From: Glaciecola sp. HTCC2999
GTDB taxonomy: Bacteria > Pseudomonadota > Gammaproteobacteria > Enterobacterales > Alteromonadaceae
Length of the DNA stretch: 64,000 nt
NCBI GenBank assembly: GCA_949498985.1
Contig: CATECQ010000035.1
Location: 1 to 64,000, forward strand
Direction of reading: 5' to 3'
The first letter of the stretch is position 1, and each line of letters begins with the position of its first letter. Positions 1 to 9,126 of the stretch are shown here, piece after piece. The notes under the pieces were generated by a model, which was not told where the DNA came from, did no database searches, and saw only the letters and a list, made by a program, of their open reading frames with translations. A program made the position numbers and the translations under genes.

Positions 1-18
1 CATTTAAGGAGCGAGACA

Positions 19-411
19 ATGGCAGATACTCAATATTACGGCACAGGTCGTCGCAAAAGCTCTACCGCTCGTGTTTTCTTACGTCCAGGTACAGGCAATA
101 TCGTAATCAACAAACGTCCTATCGACGTATTCTTTGGTCGTGAAACTGCACGAATGATTGTGCGTCAACCACTAGAGTTAGTTGAAATGACTGAAAAGTT
201 TGACTTATACGTGACCGTTTCTGGTGGTGGTATTTCTGGTCAAGCTGGTGCGATACGTCACGGTATTACTCGTGCACTAATGGAATTCGATGAGACATTA
301 CGTCCTTCACTTCGTCAAGCGGGCTTTGTTACTCGTGATGCACGTAAAGTTGAACGTAAGAAGGTTGGTTTACATAAAGCACGTAAACGTCCACAGTTCT
401 CAAAACGTTAA
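19..411 (+). CDS. rpsI: 30S ribosomal protein S9
   Basis: This is a component of the small ribosomal subunit whose basic C-terminal tail reaches toward the P-site tRNA. The 130-residue length is typical of the family. The N-terminal [16 protein letters not shown] stretch, the central [15 protein letters not shown] segment and the terminal [11 protein letters not shown] tail are hallmark S9 sequences. A strong ribosome binding site (aaggagcgag) lies just before the ATG. rplM (L13) would be expected immediately upstream, but the window begins too close to show it. A strong intrinsic terminator follows about 25 bases after the stop. Confidence 0.98.
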   Translation: MADTQYYGTGRRKSSTARVFLRPGTGNIVINKRPIDVFFGRETARMIVRQPLELVEMTEKFDLYVTVSGGGISGQAGAIRHGITRALMEFDETLRPSLRQAGFVTRDARKVERKKVGLHKARKRPQFSKR

Positions 412-435
412 TTTTACGTTTTACCGTTCTATATC

Positions 436-467
436 AAATGCCGCTAAATTTAGCGGCATTTTTTTTG
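436..467 (+). terminator. Intrinsic terminator after rpsI
   Basis: A perfect 11-bp inverted repeat (atgccgctaaa at 438-448 against 449-459) is followed by a run of eight or nine T residues. It ends the ribosomal protein transcript before the petABC operon. Confidence 0.9.
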
Positions 468-751
468 TCAGCAACAATAAGTATGGATATGATTAAGTAT
501 AAAATCGTGTTTAATCAATATAAGATTAGATGAATATCTATAAGCTGACGAAAATGCTTCATACTGTAAAGCATATAACCCGTTAAAGACGAACGTCTTA
601 ACTAATAATAGAATATAAATGTCATGATAGACTTGTTTTTGTTATGGCTTTTCTTTACCATTTCGCGCAGTAAATTATATTAGGTTGTATTAATACCGCG
701 TGTAACATTTACACTTGTGTCAATATCTTCCGAATTTTGGAGAAAAAGTGG
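468..751. other. Intergenic region upstream of petABC
   Basis: No gene is supported here. It is AT-rich and should carry the petABC promoter, but I see no convincing -35/-10 pair. Two small inverted repeats are present: atgctt/aagcat at 554-559 and 569-574, and aagacg/cgtctt at 586-591 and 594-599. Their role is unknown. An apparent short reading frame running out of rpsI into this region lacks a ribosome binding site and spans the terminator, so it is not credible. Confidence 0.5.
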
Positions 752-1372
752 ATGAGTAATGTATCAAACGATGCAAATGAATCAGCTTCAAATGATCAGC
801 CCCAAAGTACTAATCGTCGCAAGTTCTTGACGGTAGCGACATCTGTAATTGGTGGTGTTGGCGCAGTAGGCGCAGCTGTTCCGTTTGTTGCTTCATGGAA
901 CCCAAGTGCCAAAGCGAAAGCGGCTGGCGCGGATGTCGAAGTCGACATAAGCGGTGTTGCACCAGGTCAGTTGATTCGTGTAATGTGGCGTTCAAAGCCG
1001 GTATGGATAGTACGCCGTACCCCTGAGCTTCTAGCAAGTTTAGAAGCAGTGGAAGGAGATCTACGCGATCCTAATTCTGACAACGAACAACAACCTGTGT
1101 ATGCTAAAAATCGTTATCGTTCAATTAAAGAAGAATATCTAGTATTAGTTGGTATCTGTACTCATTTAGGTTGTTCTCCACAACATTTAACTGATGGTGC
1201 ATTTTCTGAGTACGCAGAAGGGGTACCAGAAGGATTTTTCTGTCCTTGTCACGGTTCTAAATTCGATATGGCTGGACGCGTGTTCAAAGCCGTACCAGCA
1301 CCATTAAACTTAGTTGTACCACCTCATCAGTTTTTGAGTGATACCACTGTGTTAATCGGTTCAGATGCATAA
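752..1372 (+). CDS. petA: Ubiquinol-cytochrome c reductase, Rieske iron-sulfur subunit
   Basis: This is the Rieske 2Fe-2S subunit of the cytochrome bc1 complex, which passes electrons from ubiquinol to cytochrome c1 on the periplasmic side of the inner membrane. The N-terminus carries a twin-arginine motif (NRRKFL, about residues 21-26) before a glycine/alanine-rich membrane anchor, as expected for Tat-dependent insertion. The cluster ligands sit in CTHLGC (about 136-141) and CPCH (about 164-167). I chose ATG 752 over the TTG at 737 because GGAG at 739-742 is ideally spaced for it; the TTG itself overlaps that site. First gene of petABC; petB begins 12 bases after the stop. Confidence 0.96.
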   Translation: MSNVSNDANESASNDQPQSTNRRKFLTVATSVIGGVGAVGAAVPFVASWNPSAKAKAAGADVEVDISGVAPGQLIRVMWRSKPVWIVRRTPELLASLEAVEGDLRDPNSDNEQQPVYAKNRYRSIKEEYLVLVGICTHLGCSPQHLTDGAFSEYAEGVPEGFFCPCHGSKFDMAGRVFKAVPAPLNLVVPPHQFLSDTTVLIGSDA

Positions 1373-1384
1373 GGGCACATAATT

Positions 1385-2650
1385 ATGAATGGTTTATTAA
1401 ATTGGATTGAACAACGCATCCCAATGATGCGTGTAGCAAATATGCACGCGATTCAATATCCAGCACCGGTCAATTTAAATTTTTGGTATGTGTTTGGATT
1501 TTTAGCAACAATTGTATTGGTTAATCAAATCGTAACGGGTATTTGGTTAACAATGAACTTCGAGCCTTCTGCTGAACGTGCATTCGCATCAGTTGAATAC
1601 ATCATGCGTGAAGTTGATTATGGTTGGTTAATTCGCTATATGCACTCCACGGGCGCTTCAGCGTTCTTTATAGTCGTATACATGCATATGTTCCGCGGTA
1701 TGATTTATGGTTCATATCAAAAGCCACGTGAATTGTTATGGGTATTCGGTATGCTAATTTACTTAGCATTGATGGCCGAAGCCTTCATGGGTTATGTATT
1801 GCCATGGGGCCAAATGTCTTACTGGGGTGCTCAGGTTATCGTATCTTTGTTTAGTGCGATACCAGTCATTGGTCCAGACTTAGTTATTTGGATTCAAGGT
1901 GATTATGTTATTTCGGGGGCAACATTAAATCGTTTCTTCGCCTTACATGTTATTGCACTTCCTCTTGTTATCGTTATTTTAGTATTTTTACACATCATTG
2001 CGTTGCATGAAGTGGGTTCTAATAACCCTGATGGTATTGCGATAAAACATAAGAAAGGTTCGTTAGCTGAAGAAGATAAAACTTCTTATGAAATCCATGA
2101 GTACTATACAGGTAAATATGATATTGCTGATGATGTCGTACCTTTCTTCCCGCATGTAGTATTAAAAGATCTTGTCGCTTTTAGTATCTTCTTAGCAGGC
2201 TTTGCTTATGTATTGTTCTTTGCGCCTGAAATGGGAGGTAAATTCCTTGAGCATCCTAACTTTGAAATTGCAAATCCGTTAAAGACGCCTGAGCACATAT
2301 TCCCAGTGTGGTATTTCACTCCGTTTTACGCGATCTTAAAAGCAGTTCCAGATAAGTTATTTGGTGTACTTGCTATGTTTGGTGCAATTGCCGCATTATT
2401 CGCGATGCCTTGGTTAGACCGTGGTAATGTTCGTTCTTGGAGATACCGCTGTGGTCTTCATAAATGGAATCTCATTGTGTTTGCGATTGTGTTTATTTTC
2501 TTAGGTTACTTAGGTGGTACTCCGCAAGAAAATTGGAAAATTATAGCTTCTCAAATTGCGACAGTTATGTATTTCGGTTTCTTCGGATTACTATGGATAT
2601 ACAGTAAGAACGAAAAAACTAAGCCAGTACCAGAGAGGATCACTAAATGA
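1385..2650 (+). CDS. petB: Cytochrome b of the bc1 complex
   Basis: This is the membrane core of the bc1 complex, holding two b hemes and both quinone sites. The 421-residue length is normal for the undivided bacterial protein. Likely heme-ligand histidines are H87 and H101 (RYMHSTG, YMHMFR) and H188 and H203 (FALHVIALP, FLHIIALHEVG). The Qo-site motif reads PVWY (307-310) rather than the classical PEWY; such variants are known in beta- and gammaproteobacteria. The stop overlaps the petC start as ATGA, so the two are translationally coupled. Confidence 0.97.
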   Translation: MNGLLNWIEQRIPMMRVANMHAIQYPAPVNLNFWYVFGFLATIVLVNQIVTGIWLTMNFEPSAERAFASVEYIMREVDYGWLIRYMHSTGASAFFIVVYMHMFRGMIYGSYQKPRELLWVFGMLIYLALMAEAFMGYVLPWGQMSYWGAQVIVSLFSAIPVIGPDLVIWIQGDYVISGATLNRFFALHVIALPLVIVILVFLHIIALHEVGSNNPDGIAIKHKKGSLAEEDKTSYEIHEYYTGKYDIADDVVPFFPHVVLKDLVAFSIFLAGFAYVLFFAPEMGGKFLEHPNFEIANPLKTPEHIFPVWYFTPFYAILKAVPDKLFGVLAMFGAIAALFAMPWLDRGNVRSWRYRCGLHKWNLIVFAIVFIFLGYLGGTPQENWKIIASQIATVMYFGFFGLLWIYSKNEKTKPVPERITK

Positions 2651-3396
2651 AACAGTTATTATTAGCGATCGCACTAGTGGTGCTAAGCTTATTATCTAAT
2701 GTTGCACTTGCTGCGGGCTCTTCGGTTCCGCTTGATAAGGCAAATTATGATTTAACCGATCAGGCATCACTACAAAATGGTGCACGGATCTTCATGAACT
2801 ATTGCTTAGGTTGTCACCAACAGCAATACCAACGTTACTCACGTACGTTTGAAGATTTAGGTGTGCCAGCTGAACTTGGTCAAGAGTACTTGCAATTTAC
2901 CGGTGAGAAAGTCACTGATTACATCACCACACCAATGCCACAAGATGCAGCGGCTACTTGGTTCGGTGCGCCGCCACCCGATCTGACTTTGGTCGCGCGT
3001 GTTCGAGGTGCTGATTGGTTATATACCTATTTACGTACTTTCTATGTTGATGATTCAAAGACGTTTGGCGTTAATAATTTAGTATTTCCTAACGTAGGTA
3101 TGCCTCACGTATTACAAGAACTTCAGGGTACACCTCGTATTGCATACGAAGACGCATTAATCGACGGAGAAGTGGTACCACAGTATGTCGGTATTAAATC
3201 TGACGGTGATGGTGAGTTGAGTCCAGATGAGTACGATAAGGCGATTTTAGATTTAGTTAATTATTTAGAATACACCGGTGAGCCATCACGATTATCGTCT
3301 GAAAAGATTGGTAAAGGTGTTTTAGTCTTTATCTTAATATTCTTCGTCTTCGCTTATTTATTGAAAAAAGATTACTGGCGAGACGTGAAGAAGTAA
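2647..3396 (+). CDS. petC: Cytochrome c1 of the bc1 complex
   Basis: This periplasmic, C-terminally anchored c-type cytochrome takes electrons from the Rieske protein and hands them to soluble cytochrome c. A signal peptide covers about residues 1-22. The heme-binding motif CLGCH is at 53-57, and NLVFPNVGMPHV probably contains the axial methionine. One hydrophobic helix near 222-240 (GVLVFILIFFVFAYLL) anchors it to the membrane before a short basic tail. It overlaps petB by four bases and is followed by a clear terminator, so it closes the petABC operon. Confidence 0.96.
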   Translation: MKQLLLAIALVVLSLLSNVALAAGSSVPLDKANYDLTDQASLQNGARIFMNYCLGCHQQQYQRYSRTFEDLGVPAELGQEYLQFTGEKVTDYITTPMPQDAAATWFGAPPPDLTLVARVRGADWLYTYLRTFYVDDSKTFGVNNLVFPNVGMPHVLQELQGTPRIAYEDALIDGEVVPQYVGIKSDGDGELSPDEYDKAILDLVNYLEYTGEPSRLSSEKIGKGVLVFILIFFVFAYLLKKDYWRDVKK

Positions 3397-3414
3397 TAAA
3401 TTCATGTATAATCC

Positions 3415-3440
3415 AAAAAGGGGCTATTGCCCCTTTTTTT
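3415..3440 (+). terminator. Intrinsic terminator after petABC
   Basis: A stem of aaaaaggggc paired with gcccctttttt around a tatt loop ends in a seven-T run. It lies 19 bases after the petC stop and separates the bc1 operon from sspAB. Confidence 0.9.
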
Positions 3441-3490
3441 AATGGTTGTAATAAATGCGCGCAATGCGTCATTTTATAGGAGAAACATCA

Positions 3491-4123
3491 ATGGCAGTAG
3501 CCACGAATAAACGTTCTATCATGACTTTGTTTTCAGACACGATTGATATCTACAGTCATCAAGTTCGTATTGTCTTAGCTGAAAAAGGCGTGACTGTCGA
3601 CATTAACTATGTCGACCCCATGAACTTACCTGAAGAAATGCTAGAGCTAAATCCATACGGAACCCTCCCAACCTTAGTTGACCGTGATCTTAATTTATAT
3701 AAGTCTCACATCATTATGGAATATCTTGATGAACGTTTCCCTCATCCACCATTGATGCCAGTTTACCCTGTTGCACGTGGTAATAGTCGTCTTATGATGC
3801 ATCGTATTGAACAAGATTGGTATTCATTGGCTGCACAAATATTCCGTGGTGAAGGTGATACTGAGGCTTTGCGTAATAATCTTCGTGAAACATTATTATC
3901 ATTAGCACCGATTTTTGCTGAAACACCTTATTTCATGTCAGAAGAGTTTAGTTTAGTCGATTGTTACCTTGCACCATTATTATGGCGTTTACCTGCGTTA
4001 AATATCACTTTAACAGGAGCGGGTAGTAAAGAGGTATTAGCTTATATGAAGCGTATTTTTGAACGTTCATCGTTTGTCGCGTCATTAACAGACCAAGAAC
4101 GTGAAATTCATAACCCACTTTAG
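3491..4123 (+). CDS. sspA: Stringent starvation protein A
   Basis: SspA is a glutathione-S-transferase-fold protein that binds RNA polymerase and modulates transcription in starvation and stress. The thioredoxin-like N-terminal half (SDTIDIYSHQVRIVLAEKGV, then NPYGTLPTLVDRDLNLYKSHIIMEYLDERFPHPP across about residues 60-90) is followed by an all-helical half. I chose ATG 3491 (210 aa) because AGGAGA sits 7 bases before it and the family is about 210 residues; an in-frame ATG at 3455 lacks a good site. sspB follows 34 bases later, the usual pairing. Confidence 0.95.
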   Translation: MAVATNKRSIMTLFSDTIDIYSHQVRIVLAEKGVTVDINYVDPMNLPEEMLELNPYGTLPTLVDRDLNLYKSHIIMEYLDERFPHPPLMPVYPVARGNSRLMMHRIEQDWYSLAAQIFRGEGDTEALRNNLRETLLSLAPIFAETPYFMSEEFSLVDCYLAPLLWRLPALNITLTGAGSKEVLAYMKRIFERSSFVASLTDQEREIHNPL

Positions 4124-4157
4124 TTAATCACATAACGAGTCAATAAGAGTACCTAAA

Positions 4158-4652
4158 ATGAGTGAGTTTACTATGACATCCAACCAACCCTATTTGCTAA
4201 AGGCATTTTATGATTGGATTGTGGACAATGAACTCACTCCTCATTTGGTCGTCGATGCAACAATGGACAATGTTAGAGTCCCTTTGCAATTTGTCAATGA
4301 TGGTCAAATCGTATTGAACGTGTCCCCTTCAGCTTGTATAAATTTTAATATGACGCCTGATGGGGTTACTTTTCAAGCTCGTTTTAGTGGCCAGCCTCAT
4401 TACATCGATGTGCCGTGTAGTGCGGTGTTAGCTATTTATGCCCGTGAAAATGGTGCGGGGACTGTATTTACGCCTGAGCCAGCCTCTGAAGAGAGTCATG
4501 ATATAGAACAAGAGTTAGTGGATGATGAAATTAAAACAGGTCCAGAGCCTTCTAAGGGGCCGGTAGGATTATCATCAGTAGCCACATCAGCAGATGAGCC
4601 ACCTAAAAAAAATCCAGGTAAGAAAAAACCTGTATTCACTGTAGTTAAGTAA
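4158..4652 (+). CDS. sspB: ClpXP protease specificity-enhancing factor SspB
   Basis: SspB tethers ssrA-tagged proteins to ClpXP for degradation. The folded peptide-binding domain includes YLLKAFYDWIVDN, LTPHLVVDA and the ARENGAG motif near residue 96. It is followed by a long acidic, proline-rich linker and a C-terminal VFTVVK tail resembling the ClpX-docking tail of E. coli SspB. The length of 164 residues matches the family. A second in-frame ATG five codons later is possible. It is cotranscribed with sspA and converges on dolP, with only four bases between the stops. Confidence 0.95.
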   Translation: MSEFTMTSNQPYLLKAFYDWIVDNELTPHLVVDATMDNVRVPLQFVNDGQIVLNVSPSACINFNMTPDGVTFQARFSGQPHYIDVPCSAVLAIYARENGAGTVFTPEPASEESHDIEQELVDDEIKTGPEPSKGPVGLSSVATSADEPPKKNPGKKKPVFTVVK

Positions 4653-4656
4653 TTGT

Positions 4657-5244
4657 TTAAATAATTTCAAATACTCTGATAACGCTTTTTACATTATTAA
4701 TATTACGCGCAATTTCAACGGCTTTAGTTGCTTGTTGGTTGTTTAAAAGTCCCATCAAAAATACCTCACCACCGTTAACTACGACATTGATACGACTTGA
4801 TTCGATATCTTTATTAGTAATGAATTTCGCTCTGATCGTATTTGCAATAAGGATGTCTTTAGCTTGCATAGATGCGCTCAGTGTCATACCGGTACGAATT
4901 TGATTGTGCGTTTTTCTTAAATAAGGATCATCTTGGAGGGTTTCGTTAATTTTGGACTGCCAACTGGGTTCTTGTAAAGTGCCAGTTAAAAGTAATTGGC
5001 GATTAAATACATTCACTTGGATGTTTGAGACCTCAGATAATCCTTCTATACGTGACAGCGCTAACGATATGCGAGCAACAGCATTCGTATCATCAATTTG
5101 AGTCCCAATAGAACGAGGATCTTGGCTTGCCGAGGCGCCAATTGTCGCTACCGTTCCAATTGCTATTGCAGTACAACCTGACAGCACAGATAAACTAAAT
5201 ATAAGGCTGATGCTTAATATCACGACACGTAATAGATGATTCAT
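4657..5244 (-). CDS. dolP: Outer-membrane lipoprotein DolP (BON-domain, YraP)
   Basis: DolP is an outer-membrane lipoprotein that supports envelope integrity and division-site processes. A lipoprotein signal ends in LSGC with the lipid-bearing cysteine at residue 24. Two BON domains follow, roughly 46-115 (ARISLALSRIEG ... VNVFNRQLLLTGTL) and 124-190 (IRAKFITNKDIE ... NVVVNGGEVFLMGLL). GGAGA lies 8 bases before the ATG. It is the last gene of the leftward lpoA-yraN-diaA-dolP group, the standard gammaproteobacterial order. Confidence 0.93.
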   Translation of the reverse strand: MNHLLRVVILSISLIFSLSVLSGCTAIAIGTVATIGASASQDPRSIGTQIDDTNAVARISLALSRIEGLSEVSNIQVNVFNRQLLLTGTLQEPSWQSKINETLQDDPYLRKTHNQIRTGMTLSASMQAKDILIANTIRAKFITNKDIESSRINVVVNGGEVFLMGLLNNQQATKAVEIARNINNVKSVIRVFEII

Positions 5245-5282
5245 TCATCGTCTCCTTTTATCGGTGTAATAGTTGTTTTTAT

Positions 5283-5876
<594 letters not shown>

Positions 5877-5904
5877 TCATCCAATATGTCATTGATGTTA
5901 AGAA

Positions 5905-6273
5905 TTATACGTGTTTATGCCACTTGGCACGGTTACCATCTACAGCAAATAAATCAATGCGATGGTCAATAATGTTTGGGTCAAGACGATGTTTAGTCAT
6001 ATACACATACATTGTTTTGGTTAATTTATTACGTTTAACGCTGGTAAGCATTTCTGCCGCACTACCATGAGTTCGATGTGCACGATATTTAACTTCGACA
6101 AACACCCAGGTGTGATGGTCTTTCATAATTAAGTCGATTTCACCACATTTGGCTCTGAAATTCTCATCTTTAAATACTAAACCTTGCGTTATTAAATACG
6201 CTTTTACTTTTTGTTCAACAGCTAAACCACGCTCATATGCATCTCGTGCATTATTCACTACTGATTTGCTCAA
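5905..6273 (-). CDS. yraN: YraN family (UPF0102) nuclease-fold protein
   Basis: This is a small protein of the UPF0102 family with a restriction-endonuclease-like fold and no firmly established substrate. The visible nuclease-type motif is GEIDLIM followed by VFVEVKYR, giving the E-x-D ... E-x-K arrangement. The 122-residue length is typical. Its start lies inside the 3' end of lpoA, overlapping by 23 bases, so the two are probably translationally coupled. Confidence 0.92.
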   Translation of the reverse strand: MSKSVVNNARDAYERGLAVEQKVKAYLITQGLVFKDENFRAKCGEIDLIMKDHHTWVFVEVKYRAHRTHGSAAEMLTSVKRNKLTKTMYVYMTKHRLDPNIIDHRIDLFAVDGNRAKWHKHV

Positions 6274-8158
6274 TCTGTGTCGTGGTTATTTTGGCACGTG
6301 GTAATGTACGTGTCACTTGATTCTTACCATCAATCGTTAAACTACCTGTTAAGCCTGGCAAAGCTAACCCTTTTACTTGACGCATCGGTAATACTTTATT
6401 AATTAAACTAAATGCGTCGAAGCCAAAAGCAAATAACCGTTTTTGAGATGTCGAAGCATCCTTAAATATGGTGTCGTATTGCGATAATACTTCAGGTGCA
6501 GCTTGTGAGTTAATTAACCAAGGCATATCAATAAAGATAACATTCTGTAAATCGCGTAATGAATTTTTATTGAGTTTATGATTATAACTACGTGAACTAG
6601 CAAATACAGGTTGAGTATCATCCGAGAAGGTACTGATACTTGCTTCAATCATCGGGTTAATTAGCTCAGTTTGTTCAGGATTAGCAAATACAACAAAAGC
6701 GTCTATGTCTTTTCGATTGCGTGTGACGCTAAACATTTCTGTACCTAGGTAACGTTCTAATGTTGTGATGCGTTCACGGCTTTGCTGTACACCTAACGCT
6801 TCACCAATCGCTTGACGCATTGATTGATTATCACTAAATGTTAATGTGGTTAAATTTGACCGCTGGGTAAGTGCCTGCCATGTTTGGGTAAATGCCTCAG
6901 CCATACGAACTGCGGTGCGGTCTGGGGCATGAATAAGGATGGGTTGCTGATATTGTTGAGCAAACATAAATTGTGCGATTTGTATGGCTTCATCTTCGGG
7001 TGCTAAAGCAAAAAATGTTGCGGTTCCTTGAGGTGTTTCAGCAGCTGTTCCAGATAACATCGTGTGAGTTAGATTAGGATTACCAGTGGCAGTTGTTAAT
7101 AAGGTATCAATTCGATTAAGGCCTAGTAATTGTTGTCCTGGACGAAGATTTTGTGCGATAAAGGTGAGTTTAGGTTTTAACAGAGGACCAATAATGACAT
7201 CAAAATCAGTCAACTCACTTAGCAAAGTGTCTTCTTTTAACACGTTAGTATCTAAAAATGTCAAGGTAAGTGATTGAGTCGATTGATTTTGCTCACTCTT
7301 TTGAGCGGCTAAATATGCTGCTAAGATCCCTTGCTTGATTTGCTGAGACTGGCTTGATAAACGCCCTGATAATGGTAAAAGCACCGCAACTTGTTTAGCT
7401 GCATGCGGGTCTAATTGCAACAAGCCAATGATTTCTTCTGGTAGATGCTTAACCAGTGGATGATTGGGATAAGAATATTGAAACTGTGTTAAGGCACTCG
7501 CCAATTTGTATTGATCGAGTGCATATGTTCGCAATATGGTAGCAAGACGATAATAACCATCAATGTCTTTATTACCGGTTAATGTTAATTCAGCATTCGT
7601 TAATTGCTGTGTCAATTGCCACACATGCTGAATGCTATAATCTTGTCCTAAGATGTATGCTTCGATAGCTTCTGGATAACTGAATAGCCGCTCAAAGATG
7701 GGCGCTTTTAACTGCCATTGTCGTTGCGTTATTGTCTGGTTGGTCGTTGGAGCGGAAAGTAATGCAAGCTGTGTCACTAAATTATCATTTGCATGCTGGC
7801 ACATCACACGATAGAGCTTAGCTGTTGCTAAATCATCACCCGACAGCTCAGCAAAAATAGGCGTTAATAATGTATGTACTATTGCACATTGAGCGTTATC
7901 AACTGCTATCCTCGCTCCCGCTAGTATATATTGATTTCGTTGTGGTAAATCGCCTTGGCGTTCGGCTTCATCTGCTTGTCGTAAAACAGTCTCAAGGTTA
8001 TTTAATCCTACCACAGGTATCGCCGTATTATTCGGTGTCGATAATTGACCCGAGGGGGGAGTTGTCGAACCACACCCATAGAGCACACCGAGAAGTGTGA
8101 ATATCGCTATTCCATGAACACGTCTTTTGCTTAGCGTTTTTGTCACTATGAAATCCAT
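6251..8158 (-). CDS. lpoA: Penicillin-binding protein activator LpoA
   Basis: LpoA is an outer-membrane lipoprotein that reaches through the periplasm to activate the peptidoglycan synthase PBP1A. From ATG 8158 the protein has 635 residues, a lipoprotein signal (LLGVLYGC, lipid cysteine at about 29), a helical TPR-like N-terminal half, and a periplasmic-binding-protein-like half beginning near VAVLLPLSGRLSSQSQQIKQG. A start nine codons upstream (8185) would put extra residues before the signal peptide, so I prefer 8158. It is divergent from rsmI and overlaps yraN downstream. Confidence 0.93.
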   Translation of the reverse strand: MDFIVTKTLSKRRVHGIAIFTLLGVLYGCGSTTPPSGQLSTPNNTAIPVVGLNNLETVLRQADEAERQGDLPQRNQYILAGARIAVDNAQCAIVHTLLTPIFAELSGDDLATAKLYRVMCQHANDNLVTQLALLSAPTTNQTITQRQWQLKAPIFERLFSYPEAIEAYILGQDYSIQHVWQLTQQLTNAELTLTGNKDIDGYYRLATILRTYALDQYKLASALTQFQYSYPNHPLVKHLPEEIIGLLQLDPHAAKQVAVLLPLSGRLSSQSQQIKQGILAAYLAAQKSEQNQSTQSLTLTFLDTNVLKEDTLLSELTDFDVIIGPLLKPKLTFIAQNLRPGQQLLGLNRIDTLLTTATGNPNLTHTMLSGTAAETPQGTATFFALAPEDEAIQIAQFMFAQQYQQPILIHAPDRTAVRMAEAFTQTWQALTQRSNLTTLTFSDNQSMRQAIGEALGVQQSRERITTLERYLGTEMFSVTRNRKDIDAFVVFANPEQTELINPMIEASISTFSDDTQPVFASSRSYNHKLNKNSLRDLQNVIFIDMPWLINSQAAPEVLSQYDTIFKDASTSQKRLFAFGFDAFSLINKVLPMRQVKGLALPGLTGSLTIDGKNQVTRTLPRAKITTTQIEQISSE

Positions 8159-8190
8159 AAAAGCAAGTGAATGAAAGTAATACATTTGTG

Positions 8191-8196
8191 TATAAT
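8191..8196 (+). promoter_or_regulatory. Probable -10 element for rsmI
   Basis: A perfect TATAAT lies 34 bases before the rsmI ATG in the short lpoA/rsmI divergent region. No good -35 is visible at 16-18 bases upstream, so this is a partial promoter call. Confidence 0.4.
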
Positions 8197-8230
8197 ACGC
8201 ATCATACTGTATTTTAAGAAGTCGCGCATT

Positions 8231-9076
8231 ATGTCAAAGCTCGGTAGTTTATATATTGTTCCTACACCGATAGGAAACTTACAAGATATCACATTAAGAG
8301 CACTGGATGTGTTGAGAGAAGTCAGTGCTATTGGGTGTGAAGATACACGTCATAGTCGCGTGTTATTGCAACACTTTAATATCGACAAACCGACTTTTGC
8401 ATTGCATGATCATAACGAATCCGCGCAAATAACAAAAGTGATCCAACGACTAGAAAATGGAGAGTCGATAGCGTTAATTTCTGATGCGGGTACGCCTTTA
8501 ATCAGCGATCCCGGTTATGGGTTGGTGCATGCATGTCGTTTAGCTCAGCATAGTGTGATTGCATTACCAGGACCGTGTGCAGCTATTACTGCCTTGTCTG
8601 CGTCTGGTTTACCCACTGATCAATTTATCTTTCGTGGTTTTTTACCGGTTAAACAACAAGCCAAACAGCAAGTGATTAGTGAACTCAATCAAACCTATTG
8701 CACTAGTATTTTTTATGAATCCCCACGTCGAGTATTGAATACTATGAAAGTGATCAAGTCAGAGTTGAATCCAGAAATATTAATGGTACTGGCCAAAGAA
8801 CTTACAAAAACGTTTGAACATTATGTATCAGGGACGTCTCAACACATTATTGATTGGTTAGAAGCGACACCCGTTCATCAAAAAGGCGAGTTTGTTTTGA
8901 TGGTCGGTCCTGCAGCTCAATCAAAAAGTGAAATATCTCCAGAGGCTCAGTCCTTGTTTACACAACTTCAAACCTACCTCCCTCCCAAAAAAGCAGCTGG
9001 AATTGTCGCAGAGCATTATGGATTGAAGAAGAATGCAGTTTATCAGTGGAGTTTAGAACAGGGGCAGACTGACTAA
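8231..9076 (+). CDS. rsmI: 16S rRNA (cytidine-1402 2'-O)-methyltransferase
   Basis: RsmI methylates the ribose of C1402 in 16S rRNA at the decoding centre, using S-adenosylmethionine. The tetrapyrrole-methylase fold shows in LYIVPTPIGNLQDITLRAL at the N-terminus, GCEDTRHS, ISDAGTPLISDPGYGLV and LPGPCAAITALSASGLPTD. I chose ATG 8231 (281 aa), where the homologous MSKLGSLYIVPTPIG sequence begins; upstream in-frame ATGs would start before the TATAAT. It stands divergent from lpoA, the conserved arrangement, and converges on the polyamine genes. Confidence 0.95.
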   Translation: MSKLGSLYIVPTPIGNLQDITLRALDVLREVSAIGCEDTRHSRVLLQHFNIDKPTFALHDHNESAQITKVIQRLENGESIALISDAGTPLISDPGYGLVHACRLAQHSVIALPGPCAAITALSASGLPTDQFIFRGFLPVKQQAKQQVISELNQTYCTSIFYESPRRVLNTMKVIKSELNPEILMVLAKELTKTFEHYVSGTSQHIIDWLEATPVHQKGEFVLMVGPAAQSKSEISPEAQSLFTQLQTYLPPKKAAGIVAEHYGLKKNAVYQWSLEQGQTD

Positions 9077-9126
9077 GCAAGTTTTAAGTTGACCGATATT
9101 TTGTGTACCTTTATGGTAGGTACTAC

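Noticed and set aside
290-496. 68-codon frame overlapping the rpsI end
   Set aside because: It lies mostly inside rpsI in another frame and crosses the rpsI terminator.
9105-9123. Terminator between rsmI and nspC
   Set aside because: gtacct/aggtac gives only a 6-bp stem with no T run on either strand.
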